The position numbers and the translations under genes are program-made. The notes beneath the pieces were generated by a model. It did no database searches. It was not told where the DNA came from and was given only the letters and a program-made list of their open reading frames with translations. DNA of 49,135 nucleotides. It comes from Gammaproteobacteria bacterium. GTDB lineage: Bacteria > Pseudomonadota > Gammaproteobacteria > Chromatiales > Chromatiaceae. This document shows positions 9,759-18,812 of the stretch, piece after piece (position 1 is the first letter of the stretch; the number at the start of each line of letters is the position of its first letter). The stretch is taken from assembly GCA_009929855.1 (NCBI GenBank), contig RZZN01000030.1, positions 1-49,135 of the forward strand, given 5' to 3'.

Positions 9759-10528
9759 CCGCCACCGGCAAGCAGGCCGCGGCGCGCCGGCACGCGCGCG
9801 GTCAACACCATCATTGTCTGCTCATCATCATGCTCGCCCCGCTCCTCGGGGCACTCGCCCCGCCCGCCCTGGGGGCCCATGCACTGCTTTTCGGGGCGAC
9901 CCTCACCGAAGCACGCGACTTCGCCGTCGACTCGGCCAGCGCGCGCGGCTGGACGGTCAGCGCGCTCGGCTGGACGTCGGCCGAATTCGAGCAATTGCTC
10001 GAGACCCCGGACATCCATGACCCCAATGCACCACGGCGCCTGATTCGGATCTCGGCCAGCTTCAGCGAGGAGGCCGTCGGCACGCGTGTCGAGCTGAGCG
10101 CGCGCGAGGTCGAGAGGCCGAGCCCCGACCAGGAATGGAGCAGCGACGTCACCGAGCGCTATGGCCAGAACCTCATGAACGCACTCGACTCGCTGCGTGC
10201 CAAATGGGATCAGCGTCGCGAGGGTGCCGAGTCCGCCCCGCGCTTTGATCCTGGACACGCGGGCCCATTTGAGACCCAGACGCATTCATCGCGCGCGCCG
10301 CTCGGGACCTGGGCCTATTATGCCGAGCACTATGCCGCGAGCCGCGGCTGCGAGCTCGATGGGGCGGGCGCCGTCTTGTTGGCCTCCCAGGCGGACTGGG
10401 AGCAGCATCGCGTCCTCTGCCGGGACGGGCGTTCATTCGATGTGGAGTGTCACCTGGGTGAGTGCGCCTCGAGTGATGCGTCGCGCGCGACCATGGCGCC
10501 AGCGCCAGCCCCTGACGAGGCGCCTTGA
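9740..10528 (+). CDS. Putative exported protein with C-terminal four-cysteine domain (paralog 2)
   Basis: Function unknown; 262 residues from a GTG at 9740 inside the end of the preceding gene. A basic stretch precedes a hydrophobic segment (CLLIIMLAPLLGALAPPALG), consistent with a secretory signal; an internal ATG near 9829 would give a shorter signal. Residues about 50-160 match the first domain of paralog 1 (LIRISASF-EE-VGTRVEL, SLRAKWDQRR). After a short linker of about 30 residues, the C-terminal domain repeats the RGC, HRVLC, VEC, GEC cysteine pattern. The long Pro/Ala linker of paralog 1 is missing. The overlap and shared architecture point to a duplicated pair made together and acting outside the inner membrane. 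Confidence 0.75.
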   Translation: MSRIALAATGKQAAARRHARGQHHHCLLIIMLAPLLGALAPPALGAHALLFGATLTEARDFAVDSASARGWTVSALGWTSAEFEQLLETPDIHDPNAPRRLIRISASFSEEAVGTRVELSAREVERPSPDQEWSSDVTERYGQNLMNALDSLRAKWDQRREGAESAPRFDPGHAGPFETQTHSSRAPLGTWAYYAEHYAASRGCELDGAGAVLLASQADWEQHRVLCRDGRSFDVECHLGECASSDASRATMAPAPAPDEAP

Positions 10529-10580
10529 TCCTGAAGGAGGCCACTGGCCGGCGCGCACCAGCCACGACTGGCCGATCGCG

Positions 10581-10979
10581 ATGAGCGCGCCGCGCATCAC
10601 CGACCACGAGGCTCACGAGACGATGATCAAACAGCTTGAAGCCATGTTGCAACGCGGACAGGACTCGGCGCTCCTGCGCTTCAGTCTGGGTGGCGCCTAT
10701 CTCAAGGACGAGGATCCGCAAGCCGCGCTCACCCACCTTGCCGAGGCCGTGCGTCTCGACCCTGGCTATTCGGCCGCGTGGAAACTCTACGGCAAGACGC
10801 TCGTCGCGCTCGCGCGTTTCCAGGAGGCGATCGAGGCCTTCGAGCAGGGTATCGCGGTCGCCGAGACCAAGGGCGACATCCAGGCCGCGAAGGAGATGCG
10901 GGTCTTTCACAAACGCGCCCTGAAGGACATGCACGCGAGCGACACCAAGCCGCCGACGCCGTCGAGCGACGCCACCTAG
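10581..10979 (+). CDS. Tetratricopeptide-repeat protein
   Basis: A 132-residue soluble protein built from about two to three TPR motifs. The clearest are SALLRFSLGGAYLKDEDPQA and YSAAWKLYGKTLVALARFQEA, each followed by helix-B residues (LTHLAEAVRLDP, IEAFEQGIAVAE). It should be a protein-binding scaffold; the partner is unknown. The ATG at 10623 (MIKQLEAMLQRG) is an equally good start and gives 118 residues. It follows the paralogous exported pair by 52 bases on the same strand. Its last four bases overlap the convergent end of cobS. Confidence 0.8.
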   Translation: MSAPRITDHEAHETMIKQLEAMLQRGQDSALLRFSLGGAYLKDEDPQAALTHLAEAVRLDPGYSAAWKLYGKTLVALARFQEAIEAFEQGIAVAETKGDIQAAKEMRVFHKRALKDMHASDTKPPTPSSDAT

Positions 10980-11752
10980 GCGATCAGCGTCTGCGCGACC
11001 ACCAACAGGATGAGCAGCAGTGTCTCGGTGATCTCGACCAGTGCCCCGGCGGTATCGCCGGTGAATCCAGCGAGCCGCGCCAGCATGACACGCCGCGCCA
11101 ACCAGAAGATCGCCCAACCAGCCGCCACCAGCAGGGGTCCAACCCAGCCGCCGCTCAGCGCCACCACCAACCAGGCGGCGAGGAGCGCCACCCAGGCCGC
11201 GCGGCGCGGCAGCTGGGCCACCTGCTCGGAGGCCATGCCCCGCGCCCGCGCATAGGGTGTGGTCAGCATCAGCAGCGGCAACTGGGCGCGCCCCAGCAGT
11301 GGCACCATCATCAACAGCCCGACCGCCCCGTCATCGATGAGTGCGTGCAGCCCGGCCCATTTGGCGATGAGCACGAGCAGCAGCGCGGTCACGCCAACCG
11401 GTCCGCTGTGCGGATCCTTGAGGATCTCCAGGGTCCGCTCACGGCCAGCCAGCCCGCCGACCCAGGCATCGGCGCTGTCGGCCAGCCCATCGAGATGCAG
11501 GGCGCCAGTCGACCAGACCCACAGGATCAGGATGATCGCGGCGCCCACGGCCGGATCCAGCCAGCGCAGCCCCTGCGCGCCGAGCGTGATCAGCACCCCC
11601 AACAGCAGACCGATCAGCGGATACCAACAGACCGCCTGACCGAGCTGTTTGGGTCTGATGTCACGCGGCTCCGGAAAGGGCAGACGGGTGAGAAAGCGTC
11701 CAGCGAGCCAGAGCGCTCCGAGATCGAGCCCACCCCGCTCAGCGGATGCCAT
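10976..11752 (-). CDS. cobS: Adenosylcobinamide-GDP ribazoletransferase (cobalamin synthase)
   Basis: A 258-residue polytopic membrane enzyme that joins adenosylcobinamide-GDP to alpha-ribazole(-phosphate), the last assembly step of adenosylcobalamin. The family signature LHLDGLADSADAWVGG lies near residue 85-100, followed by ILKDPHSGPVG. The opening FLTRLPFP segment and several hydrophobic helices are typical. It is the last gene of the riboswitch-linked operon and starts 14 bases before the end of cobC. Its stop overlaps the convergent TPR gene by four bases. Confidence 0.95.
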   Translation of the reverse strand: MASAERGGLDLGALWLAGRFLTRLPFPEPRDIRPKQLGQAVCWYPLIGLLLGVLITLGAQGLRWLDPAVGAAIILILWVWSTGALHLDGLADSADAWVGGLAGRERTLEILKDPHSGPVGVTALLLVLIAKWAGLHALIDDGAVGLLMMVPLLGRAQLPLLMLTTPYARARGMASEQVAQLPRRAAWVALLAAWLVVALSGGWVGPLLVAAGWAIFWLARRVMLARLAGFTGDTAGALVEITETLLLILLVVAQTLIA

Positions 11753-12320
11753 GAGACATCAAGCTCGGTAGGCCGGGGGGCTCGGGAAGCCGCAAGCAGC
11801 TGAGCGAGGCCGGCGGGACCTCGATGAGGAGCACGGCCGCGGGCGGCATCCGCAGCAGCTCGGCGAGGATGACGCGGATCACACCACCATGGGTCACCAC
11901 CAGGGTCGCTGGCGCGGGTGACGCGCGCAGCTCGGCCCAGGCCGCCAGGACGCGCGTGCTGAAGGCCTGGAAGGACTCCGCGCCGGGCGGGGTATAGCCG
12001 ACCGGATCTGCCCAGAAACGGGCTCGCTCGGCGGCGGGGATCTGCTCCGCGGCCAGTCCCTCCCAGTCACCGAAGCCGCGCTCGCGCAGCGCCGGGGCGA
12101 AGCTGAGCGGTACCCCCTGCTGAGTCGCGAGCGCGCGCGCGAAGTCGCCGCAGCGCCGCGCCGGCGAGGAGACGATACGCGTCCAGCCCGGGCGCGCGCC
12201 GGCCACTCGATGCATGCTTGCGCGACCATGTGCGCTCAATGGGTCATCGCGGGCTCCACGAAAGCCGGGGCCGCCCAGGGTCTCGCCATGACGCAACAGA
12301 TCGATGAAGCGATCCGGCAT
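11739..12320 (-). CDS. cobC: Alpha-ribazole phosphatase (histidine phosphatase family)
   Basis: A 193-residue histidine phosphatase with the phospho-acceptor motif LLRHGE (R10, H11) and the second catalytic histidine in VVTHGG. It should remove phosphate from alpha-ribazole 5'-phosphate or from the cobalamin 5'-phosphate product of CobS. The assignment to CobC rests on context between cobT and cobS. The ATG at 12320 overlaps the cobT stop in a TGATG; the frame continues upstream but only as an overlap with cobT. Confidence 0.9.
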   Translation of the reverse strand: MPDRFIDLLRHGETLGGPGFRGARDDPLSAHGRASMHRVAGARPGWTRIVSSPARRCGDFARALATQQGVPLSFAPALRERGFGDWEGLAAEQIPAAERARFWADPVGYTPPGAESFQAFSTRVLAAWAELRASPAPATLVVTHGGVIRVILAELLRMPPAAVLLIEVPPASLSCLRLPEPPGLPSLMSHGIR

Positions 12321-13372
12321 CAGGCCTCGCTCACCCCGGCCTCGCCAAAGGTGGCCATCTGCTGATGCAGCAGACAGGCCAGGCGCAAGAGTGAGAGTGC
12401 GACCGCCGCGCCCGATCCCTCGCCGAGCCGCATCCCCAGGTCGAGCCAGGGATCGGCCTCCAAGGCGTTCAGCAGCGGACCATGGCCCGGCTCGGCCGAG
12501 CCATGCGCGAAGAACATCCACTCACGCGCCTCGGGCTGGAGCCTGACTGCCACGAGTGCCGCGACGGTCACGATGAAGCCGTCGACCAGGATCGGCATCC
12601 CGCGCTGCGCCGCGGTGATGAAGGCACCCGCCAGGGCCGCGATCTCGAATCCGCCCAACCGGGCCAGCAGATCCAATGGCGTGGATTCCGGGGTGACATG
12701 CAGGGTCAGTGCTTGTGTGACCACCGCGGCCTTGCGCGCGACCCCGGCATCGTCGAGCCCGGTTCCCGGACCCACGAGCGCCGTGGCTGGCAGATTGAGC
12801 AGCGCGCATCCCAGGGCCGCGGCCGCGGTGGTATTGGCGATCCCCATCTCACCCCCGATCAGGAGCCGCGCGCCCCCGGCCACCGCGCGCTCGGCGGCGG
12901 CCCGTCCTAGGTTCAGGGCGGCGACGAGCTGCTCGGGGCGCATCGCCGGCGCGCGCGCGAGATTGCCAGTGCCAGGACCGAGCCGCTCGGAGCGCACCCC
13001 CGGGACCGGCCCCGGATCGACCGCCGTCCCCAGATCCAGGATCTCCAGACGGGCGTCCTGCGCCCGTGCCAGCACCGAGATCGCGGCACCCCCCGCGGCG
13101 ATGTTGCGCACCATTTGATTGGTGACGCTTTGAGGAAAGGCCGAGACACCCTCGGCGGCGACCCCATGATCGCCCGCAAACAGCAGGATCTGCACCGGAT
13201 CGGGCGAGGGCGTCGCGGTCCCTTGCAGCCCCGCCAACCGGATCGCCATCTCCTCGAGCCGGCCAAGCGCGCCGTGCGGCTTGGTGAGCTGATCCTGACG
13301 GCGCCGCGCGGCGTCGGCGGCCAGCGCATCGATCGGCAGACAGGGCTCGTTGAGCCAGGTTAGACCTTCCAT
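12320..13372 (-). CDS. cobT: Nicotinate-nucleotide-dimethylbenzimidazole phosphoribosyltransferase
   Basis: A 350-residue enzyme that activates the lower ligand base of B12 by transferring phosphoribose from nicotinate mononucleotide to 5,6-dimethylbenzimidazole. The [14 protein letters not shown] segment, the PGTGLDDAG segment and the C-terminal [10 protein letters not shown] stretch (which in the family holds the catalytic glutamate) are all present. The length matches family members. The start overlaps the cobU stop by one base and the stop overlaps the cobC start by one base, consistent with translational coupling. Confidence 0.96.
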   Translation of the reverse strand: MEGLTWLNEPCLPIDALAADAARRRQDQLTKPHGALGRLEEMAIRLAGLQGTATPSPDPVQILLFAGDHGVAAEGVSAFPQSVTNQMVRNIAAGGAAISVLARAQDARLEILDLGTAVDPGPVPGVRSERLGPGTGNLARAPAMRPEQLVAALNLGRAAAERAVAGGARLLIGGEMGIANTTAAAALGCALLNLPATALVGPGTGLDDAGVARKAAVVTQALTLHVTPESTPLDLLARLGGFEIAALAGAFITAAQRGMPILVDGFIVTVAALVAVRLQPEAREWMFFAHGSAEPGHGPLLNALEADPWLDLGMRLGEGSGAAVALSLLRLACLLHQQMATFGEAGVSEA

Positions 13373-13935
13373 CAGGATTTCTCCCCTTTGAGTACGAGCG
13401 GCAGACCGGCGACGGTCAGGATCACCTGCTCACAGCAGGCGGCGAGATCCTGATGCAGCACGCCAGCCAGGTCACAGAATCGGCGAGTCAGCTCACCCAG
13501 GGGCACCACCCCCAGATTGGTCTCATTGGCGACCAGGATCAGGCGCCCGGGGGCGCCCGCGACGGCCGCGCGCAGCGCCGCGATGCGCTGTGCCAGACGC
13601 GCTGGAGGATCCGCCGCATCGGTGGCGAGCAGCGCATTGGTCAACCACAGCGTCAAGCAATCGACCAGCACGCAGCGCTCGGGGGCGCATTCGCGCGCCA
13701 GCACCTGGCCCAGCTCCAGGGGCTCCTCGATGAGCGACCAATCGGCGTGACGACGCGCCCTGTGCTGGGCGATGCGCTCGGCCATCTCGGCATCCTCGGC
13801 GCGCGCGGTCGCGACATAGAGCACGGGCCAATCGCTCGCCAAGGCCAGGCGCTCGGCGAGACGGCTCTTGCCCGAGCGCACCCCGCCGAGGATCAGCATG
13901 CGGCCGGTCGCCGGGCCCGGGAGCCCCGGACTCAC
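13372..13935 (-). CDS. cobU: Bifunctional adenosylcobinamide kinase / adenosylcobinamide-phosphate guanylyltransferase
   Basis: A 187-residue nucleotide-binding enzyme that phosphorylates adenosylcobinamide and then attaches GMP. The P-loop GGVRSGKS lies at residues 17-24, followed by AERLA; the family histidine region (about 50-63, AQHRARR) and [12 protein letters not shown] are present, as is the [11 protein letters not shown] segment. It overlaps cobO by four bases and cobT by one. Activity on cobinamide makes it the entry point for salvaged corrinoids taken up by BtuB. Confidence 0.96.
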   Translation of the reverse strand: MSPGLPGPATGRMLILGGVRSGKSRLAERLALASDWPVLYVATARAEDAEMAERIAQHRARRHADWSLIEEPLELGQVLARECAPERCVLVDCLTLWLTNALLATDAADPPARLAQRIAALRAAVAGAPGRLILVANETNLGVVPLGELTRRFCDLAGVLHQDLAACCEQVILTVAGLPLVLKGEKS

Positions 13936-14537
13936 AACTCGATCCCTTTCTGCGCGCGGATCCCGGCGTCGAAGGCATGCTTGAGCGGGCGCATCTCGGT
14001 CACGGTGTCGGCGATCTCGATCAGCTCGGGAGGCGCGGCGCGTCCGGTGACGATGGCATGCTGATGGAAGGGCCGATTCTGCAGCGCATCCAGCACCGCA
14101 TCGAGCGGGAGCAGGCGCAGCTTGAGCGCGATGTTGAGCTCGTCGAGCACCACCATGTCGTAGGCCGGGTCGGTGAGAAAGGACGTGGCCTTCTCCCAGG
14201 CGGCCAGCGCCGCCTGACGGTCACGCTCGGCGTCCTGGGTCTCCCAGGTGAAGCCCTCGCCCATGACATGGTACTGAAGCTCGGGAAAGCGTCTGAAGAA
14301 GGACTCCTCCCCGGTCGCGAAGCTGCCCTTGATGAACTGGACCACCGCGACCTGCATGCCATGGCCCAGTGCACGCGCCACCATGCCGAAGGCCGCCGAG
14401 CTCTTGCCCTTGCCGTTGCCGGTGTTCACGACCAGCACGCCACAGTCCTGATCGGCGTGCGCGATCCGTGCGTCGACGATCTCCTTGTGGCGCTGCATGC
14501 GCCGACGATGGCGCTCCGCGGCAGTGGTCTCGCTCAT
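13932..14537 (-). CDS. cobO: Corrinoid adenosyltransferase (CobA/CobO type)
   Basis: A 201-residue ATP:cob(I)alamin adenosyltransferase that attaches the upper 5'-deoxyadenosyl ligand. The P-loop is NTGNGKGKSSAAFG (residues 38-51), followed by VAVVQFIKG and the VVLDELNIAL segment typical of the CobA/BtuR family. It overlaps the upstream membrane-protein gene by four bases and cobU by four bases. Confidence 0.96.
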   Translation of the reverse strand: MSETTAAERHRRRMQRHKEIVDARIAHADQDCGVLVVNTGNGKGKSSAAFGMVARALGHGMQVAVVQFIKGSFATGEESFFRRFPELQYHVMGEGFTWETQDAERDRQAALAAWEKATSFLTDPAYDMVVLDELNIALKLRLLPLDAVLDALQNRPFHQHAIVTGRAAPPELIEIADTVTEMRPLKHAFDAGIRAQKGIEL

Positions 14538-15121
14538 CGGGGCGTGGCGCCGGTGGAGCCGTCATCGCGCAGGCTCCGCGCGAGACTCAGCTGGGCGACC
14601 AACAGGATGCCGACATAGGCCAGTAGATGCAGCAGGGTGGCGGGCAGATAGGTCGCCACGCGCCCCAGCAGCTCGGCCAGGTTCGGCTCGGCGAAATAGC
14701 CCGAGTAGAGATAGAAGCCACCGGTCGCCAGCAGCTCGGCCGATACCGCGGCGATGCCCAGGATCGCCGCCAAACGCGCGAGCCCGAAGCGTGAGACCTC
14801 GACGCGATCCGCCGACCAACGGCCCAGACCCCAGACCACGCCATAGGCCGGCACCAGCAGCCAATAGGCCGGGGTCATGCAATAACCGCTGACCCCGCCC
14901 CAGCCGATCGCCGTCAGATCGATGACGGTGGCCAAGACGAAGAACGCCGGGAAGGTCCAGAGCGTGCGCAGATAGAATCCGGCGAGAAAGAAGACGGCCA
15001 GGGAGGCGTCGGGCAGATGATGCGCCAGGGGCGCGAGCTGCTGACCGCGGGTGGCCGCCATGAGCGCGGCCAGGACGAGTGCAAGCAGGATCCGGGAACG
15101 TGAATCGGTGATCGGGCTCAT
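14534..15121 (-). CDS. BtuM-like membrane protein, probable cobalamin uptake component
   Basis: A 195-residue, very hydrophobic protein with about six predicted membrane segments and short loops, lacking any soluble domain. It lies between btuB and cobO in a riboswitch-linked B12 operon, so a corrinoid transport role is the simplest reading. Size, topology and position fit BtuM, the ECF-type S-component for vitamin B12. From memory, the Thiobacillus BtuM binds the cobalt through Cys80; here the only cysteine, in the GYCMTPAYW motif, is Cys81. No ECF ATPase or T-component is in the window, as is also true for solitary BtuM proteins. The ATG at 15121 was chosen because the hydrophobic core begins shortly after; longer frames add charged residues. 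An unrelated small membrane protein remains possible. Confidence 0.6.
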   Translation of the reverse strand: MSPITDSRSRILLALVLAALMAATRGQQLAPLAHHLPDASLAVFFLAGFYLRTLWTFPAFFVLATVIDLTAIGWGGVSGYCMTPAYWLLVPAYGVVWGLGRWSADRVEVSRFGLARLAAILGIAAVSAELLATGGFYLYSGYFAEPNLAELLGRVATYLPATLLHLLAYVGILLVAQLSLARSLRDDGSTGATPR

Positions 15122-15272
15122 GTGCTCAGGGTCTCTCGATCGGGTCGCCATGGCGACGGGGTGGTTGGAACGCCCCACCATTGTAGGGGGTCGGGTCGGG
15201 TGCTGAAAGTCGGCGGCCGTGTCATGCCAGGGGGTCGGACCGGACCGCGCGGGTCCAGGTCCAACGCCCGGC

Positions 15273-17123
15273 TCAGGGCGCGTAGCGCAAGGTCAGATAG
15301 AGCGCGCTCCCCGGTTGGTTGTAGAAATCGGCGGTCTGATAGTCCTCATCGAGCGCGTTCTCCAGACGCGCCTGGACCCGCAGATCAGGGCTCAGTGCAT
15401 ATTCGGCGCGCAGATCCACGAGTGTATAGGCATCAAGCCGCACGCGGTTGGCCAGATCATCGTAGCCGCGGCTCGCGACATAGAGGCTCGCGCCCAGGCT
15501 CCAGCGCGCGAGGCGACGATCCAGATCGAGCTGAACCATCTGCTCGGGTCGTCGCGGCAGCTGGTTGCCCTGGTTGGGGCCGGCGGAGCGGTTTTCCGGA
15601 TCCAGGAGTGTCAGGCTGGCCGCGAGATCCCAGTCCATGATCTGGAAGCGACCGGAACCCTCCAGCCCACGGATGCGCGCCGAGGCGATATTGGCGGGGG
15701 CAAAGGTCGCCGCGTCGAAGGCGATGAGATCATCGATCTCGGTCTGATAGAGGTTCAGTGCCCAGTCTCCACCCGGCAAGGCGCCGCTCAGACCCACCTC
15801 CAGGCTCACCGATTGCTCGGGCTCCAGGGTCGGATTGCCAAAGCCCGGATAGTAGAGCTCGTTGAAGGTGGGCGCCTTGAAGGCCGTTCCGTAGCCGAGC
15901 GACAGCCGGGTGTCGCTCGTGAGACGATAGCCCCAGGCCGCGCTGCCGGTGCTGTGACCGCCGAATTGCTCATTGTCGTCATGGCGCAGACTGGCGCTCC
16001 AGTCATGCCGACCATGCCCCCCCAGATACTGACCGTAGAGACCCGTATTGGCCCGCGAGTCCTCGACATAGTCGAGCGCGGTGTCGATCCGATCGATCAG
16101 ATGATCGACCCCGAGGATCAGGCGCTGGCCGGGGCTGAAGGTGAGATCGTTTTGCAGACCCAGGCTATCGCGCTCGGTGTCGAAACGACCGACGAGCGAT
16201 TCCGGGATGAGTCCATCCTGGTAGAAGGCACGATACTGATCCCAGGAGCGGCCGGCGGACAGGGTCAGCGTCCAAGGCTCCAGCGGACGCAGCCTGCCCT
16301 TGACGCCCAACACCTGCTGCTCGGCGCGGGCCTGATTGCCCGCAAACGGGGAGCCGTCGAAGTCGGTGCGATTGTCCGATTGCAGCAGATGGACATCGAT
16401 CTCGGCCGCCTCGTTGAAGGCATAGCCCGCGCGCAGGCTCAGCCCCAGATTCCGATAGCCGTCGCGATCGGGCTCATCGACGCCGCAGCCGGCGAAGGGA
16501 AAGGCGCGTCCGGCACAGGCATCGATCCCCTTGGTCTGCTCGAAATTGGCCCCCACGTCGAACCAACCTCGCTCGCCACCGCCGGACAGGCCACCGGCGA
16601 TGCTGGCCGTGCCGAAGCTGCCCGCGCCCAGGCTCAGCCGAGGACGCAGCGCCCCGCCGCCGCGCCGGGTGAAGATCTGGATCACCCCGCCGATGGCCTC
16701 GGAGCCGTAGAGGCTGGAGCGCGGCCCACGCACCACCTCGATGCGCTCGATCTGCTCGATCGGCAGATTCTCCCAAGGCGTGGTCCCAAGGGTCGCCGAG
16801 CCAACCTTGACCCCATCGACCAGGACCAGGACATGACCAGAATTGGTTCCACGCAGATAGACCGAGGCGGGTTGCCCGGGTCCGCCACTGCCCGAGACCG
16901 CCACCCCTGGCAGACCGCGCAAGGCATCCGTCACCGAGCGATACTGGCGAGACTCGATCTCGTCGCGCTCGATGACGCTGACCGCGGCGAGCGTGGACTC
17001 TTCGGTCTCGGGCAGGCGCGAGGCCGTCACCACCAGGGGTTGCAGATCCAGGGACAGCGGCTCGGCGCGCGCCGCCAGGGCAAGCGGCAGACAGAGTCCT
17101 GCCGCCAGGGATGAGATTCTCAT
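15273..17123 (-). CDS. btuB: TonB-dependent outer membrane vitamin B12 receptor
   Basis: A 616-residue TonB-dependent receptor that brings cobalamins and cobinamides across the outer membrane. A signal peptide (MRISSLAAGLCLPLALAARA) precedes a TonB-box-like LVVTASRLPE. The plug domain (about 40-150) shows LRGLPGVAVSGSGGPGQ, VLVLVDGV and IERIEVVRGPRSSLYGSEAI, followed by a beta-barrel to the end. The chain ends TLRYAP rather than in the usual terminal aromatic residue. The ATG at 17123 has GGAG seven bases upstream and starts the signal peptide. The cobalamin riboswitch lies about 170 bases upstream. A small hairpin (GGACC/GGTCC at 15242-15256) follows the stop. Confidence 0.95.
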   Translation of the reverse strand: MRISSLAAGLCLPLALAARAEPLSLDLQPLVVTASRLPETEESTLAAVSVIERDEIESRQYRSVTDALRGLPGVAVSGSGGPGQPASVYLRGTNSGHVLVLVDGVKVGSATLGTTPWENLPIEQIERIEVVRGPRSSLYGSEAIGGVIQIFTRRGGGALRPRLSLGAGSFGTASIAGGLSGGGERGWFDVGANFEQTKGIDACAGRAFPFAGCGVDEPDRDGYRNLGLSLRAGYAFNEAAEIDVHLLQSDNRTDFDGSPFAGNQARAEQQVLGVKGRLRPLEPWTLTLSAGRSWDQYRAFYQDGLIPESLVGRFDTERDSLGLQNDLTFSPGQRLILGVDHLIDRIDTALDYVEDSRANTGLYGQYLGGHGRHDWSASLRHDDNEQFGGHSTGSAAWGYRLTSDTRLSLGYGTAFKAPTFNELYYPGFGNPTLEPEQSVSLEVGLSGALPGGDWALNLYQTEIDDLIAFDAATFAPANIASARIRGLEGSGRFQIMDWDLAASLTLLDPENRSAGPNQGNQLPRRPEQMVQLDLDRRLARWSLGASLYVASRGYDDLANRVRLDAYTLVDLRAEYALSPDLRVQARLENALDEDYQTADFYNQPGSALYLTLRYAP

Positions 17124-17294
17124 CGATACACTCCACATACTGACCCGAGCACACCCGCAGCGGGCCGATCTCATGAAGGGATCGTGAGATGACAAACGGC
17201 AGAGGATCTGGCCATGGCGTGTCGACAGGACCGGCATCCCGGCCGGCCGCCCCACGCGACCCCGGTTTGGCACACCCGCGGGATGGCTCCAGGC

Positions 17295-17475
17295 GGGTGC
17301 GCGTCTTCCGGCCGGTCTCCGGACTCACGAGCAGGGTTTGACCCCAACGCGGCGCCTTCCCATGATGACTCACAGTGGCCTCGAGCCGCGTCTTGACTCG
17401 TCTACCGTTGCGGGGGCAGTGCCGGCATGGCGAATCGGTCGGATTCGCGCACCGGCTTCCCGTTTAACCGCGGGA
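17295..17475 (-). promoter_or_regulatory. Cobalamin riboswitch
   Basis: Read leftward from about 17475, the conserved elements appear in the right order. GCCGGTG and GAATCC come first, then CTGCCCCCGCAAC. The B12 box GCCACTG follows at 17380-17374, then TGGGAAGG and finally GAGTCCGGAGACCGGCC near 17310. This is the class I adenosylcobalamin aptamer. It sits upstream of btuB and the cob genes, so B12 should repress their expression. A TTGACC (17541-17536) upstream could be the -35 of its promoter, with a poor -10. Confidence 0.93.
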
Positions 17476-17672
17476 ATGAGGATTCGCGCGGCACCGGAAG
17501 ATCAATGGTGAAGGGTAAGGTTTTTTCACCACGGCGGTCAAACGCATTCGAAGGGCGTGGTGCCAATAAGCGGCCAACGATCAGTCTGCATGCCCGGATG
17601 GACAGTGCACTGGCCCTATGGTTGGCTGTCGCGGATCAGCGACCGCGTGGCCTGACCGATGCCAGCCCCGGG

Positions 17673-18650
17673 TCAACCCCGAATCACGGTCGAGATCAGA
17701 TAACCCAGGTAGCCGAGATAGCACAGCAGCAGCAAGAGACCCTCGAGCCGATTGATGCGACCTGGTCCGCGGAAGCCATAGCTGACCACGAAGAGCAAAA
17801 GGGTCAGCAGACCCATGACCAGCATGTCGCGCCAGATGACCTCTGGCGGCACCACCATGGGCTGGATGGCACCGGCGATGCCCACCACGACCAGGGTGTT
17901 GAAGAGGTTGGAGCCGATGATGTTGCCCAAGGCGAGATCATGCTCGCCCTTGCGCGCGGCGGCGATCGCCGAGGCCAGCTCGGGCAGCGAGGTGCCGATT
18001 GCCACGACGGTCAAACCGATGATGAGATCGCTCACGCCCAGTTGAAGCGCGATCTCGACTGCGCCCCACACCAACACACGCGAGCTCAGGACCAAGACGA
18101 TCAGACCCAGGAGCAGCCAGAAGAGTGCGCGCGAGAGCGCCATCTGCTCCTGATCGAGTGACTCGGTCACCTCCCCCGAGAGCGCGTCGCTGCGTTGGCG
18201 CAGACCTTGCCAGATCGACCAGGCCATGAGGACGGCAAAGACCCCGAGAAAGATCCAGGCATCCAGGCGGGTGATCTCACCCGTCAGCAGCAGGGCCACG
18301 GCCAGCAGGGTCACCGCGATGAGGATCGGCAGCTCCTTGCGAACCACGCTCGAATGGACCGCGATCGGACTGATGAGCGCCGTCAGACCCAGGATGAGCC
18401 CGATATTGGTGATGTTGGATCCATAGGCATTGCCGAGCGCGATCCCCGGGTTGCCCTGCAAGGCGGCAAAGGCCGAGACCACCATCTCGGGCGCCGAGGT
18501 CCCGAACCCGATGATCACCATGCCGATCAAGAGCGGCGGCATGCCCAGATGACGGGCCGTCGCGGCCGCCCCGTCGACGAAACGATCGGCGCTCCAGACC
18601 AGGAGGGCCAAGCCGATGATGACCGCGCACAGCGCGAGGAGCAGATCCAT
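17673..18650 (-). CDS. Calcium/sodium antiporter, CaCA family (YrbG-like)
   Basis: A 325-residue inner-membrane cation exchanger with about ten hydrophobic segments. The two inverted alpha-repeats are evident: GFGTSAPEMVVSA with GNAYGSNITNIG in the first half, and AIGTSLPELASAI with GNIIGSNLFNT in the second, holding the family's ion-coordinating acidic and asparagine residues. The substrate ion is not decided by sequence; Ca2+/Na+ or Ca2+/H+ exchange is typical. The ATG at 18650 starts directly with the first membrane helix. It follows the dGTPase-like gene on the same strand after 162 bases, so it probably has its own promoter. Confidence 0.93.
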   Translation of the reverse strand: MDLLLALCAVIIGLALLVWSADRFVDGAAATARHLGMPPLLIGMVIIGFGTSAPEMVVSAFAALQGNPGIALGNAYGSNITNIGLILGLTALISPIAVHSSVVRKELPILIAVTLLAVALLLTGEITRLDAWIFLGVFAVLMAWSIWQGLRQRSDALSGEVTESLDQEQMALSRALFWLLLGLIVLVLSSRVLVWGAVEIALQLGVSDLIIGLTVVAIGTSLPELASAIAAARKGEHDLALGNIIGSNLFNTLVVVGIAGAIQPMVVPPEVIWRDMLVMGLLTLLLFVVSYGFRGPGRINRLEGLLLLLCYLGYLGYLISTVIRG

Positions 18651-18812
18651 AGTGGGACAGCGACCTTCGACTCGAGATGGATGAGGGATCAGCCGTGTCG
18701 CGTGCGGACCGGCATCGGGTCGACAGTCTAGCAGCCTCGGTGGAGGCTGCGAAGCGCGAGAGCGGCCGCGCGCGGGTCGGTCTCGGCATCGACCGACCGG
18801 CGTCATCGCCGG

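Noticed and set aside
15242-15256. Hairpin between btuB and the BtuM-like gene as an operon-ending terminator
   Set aside because: Only a five-pair stem without a T-run, and the following genes belong to the same pathway; processing or chance is more likely.
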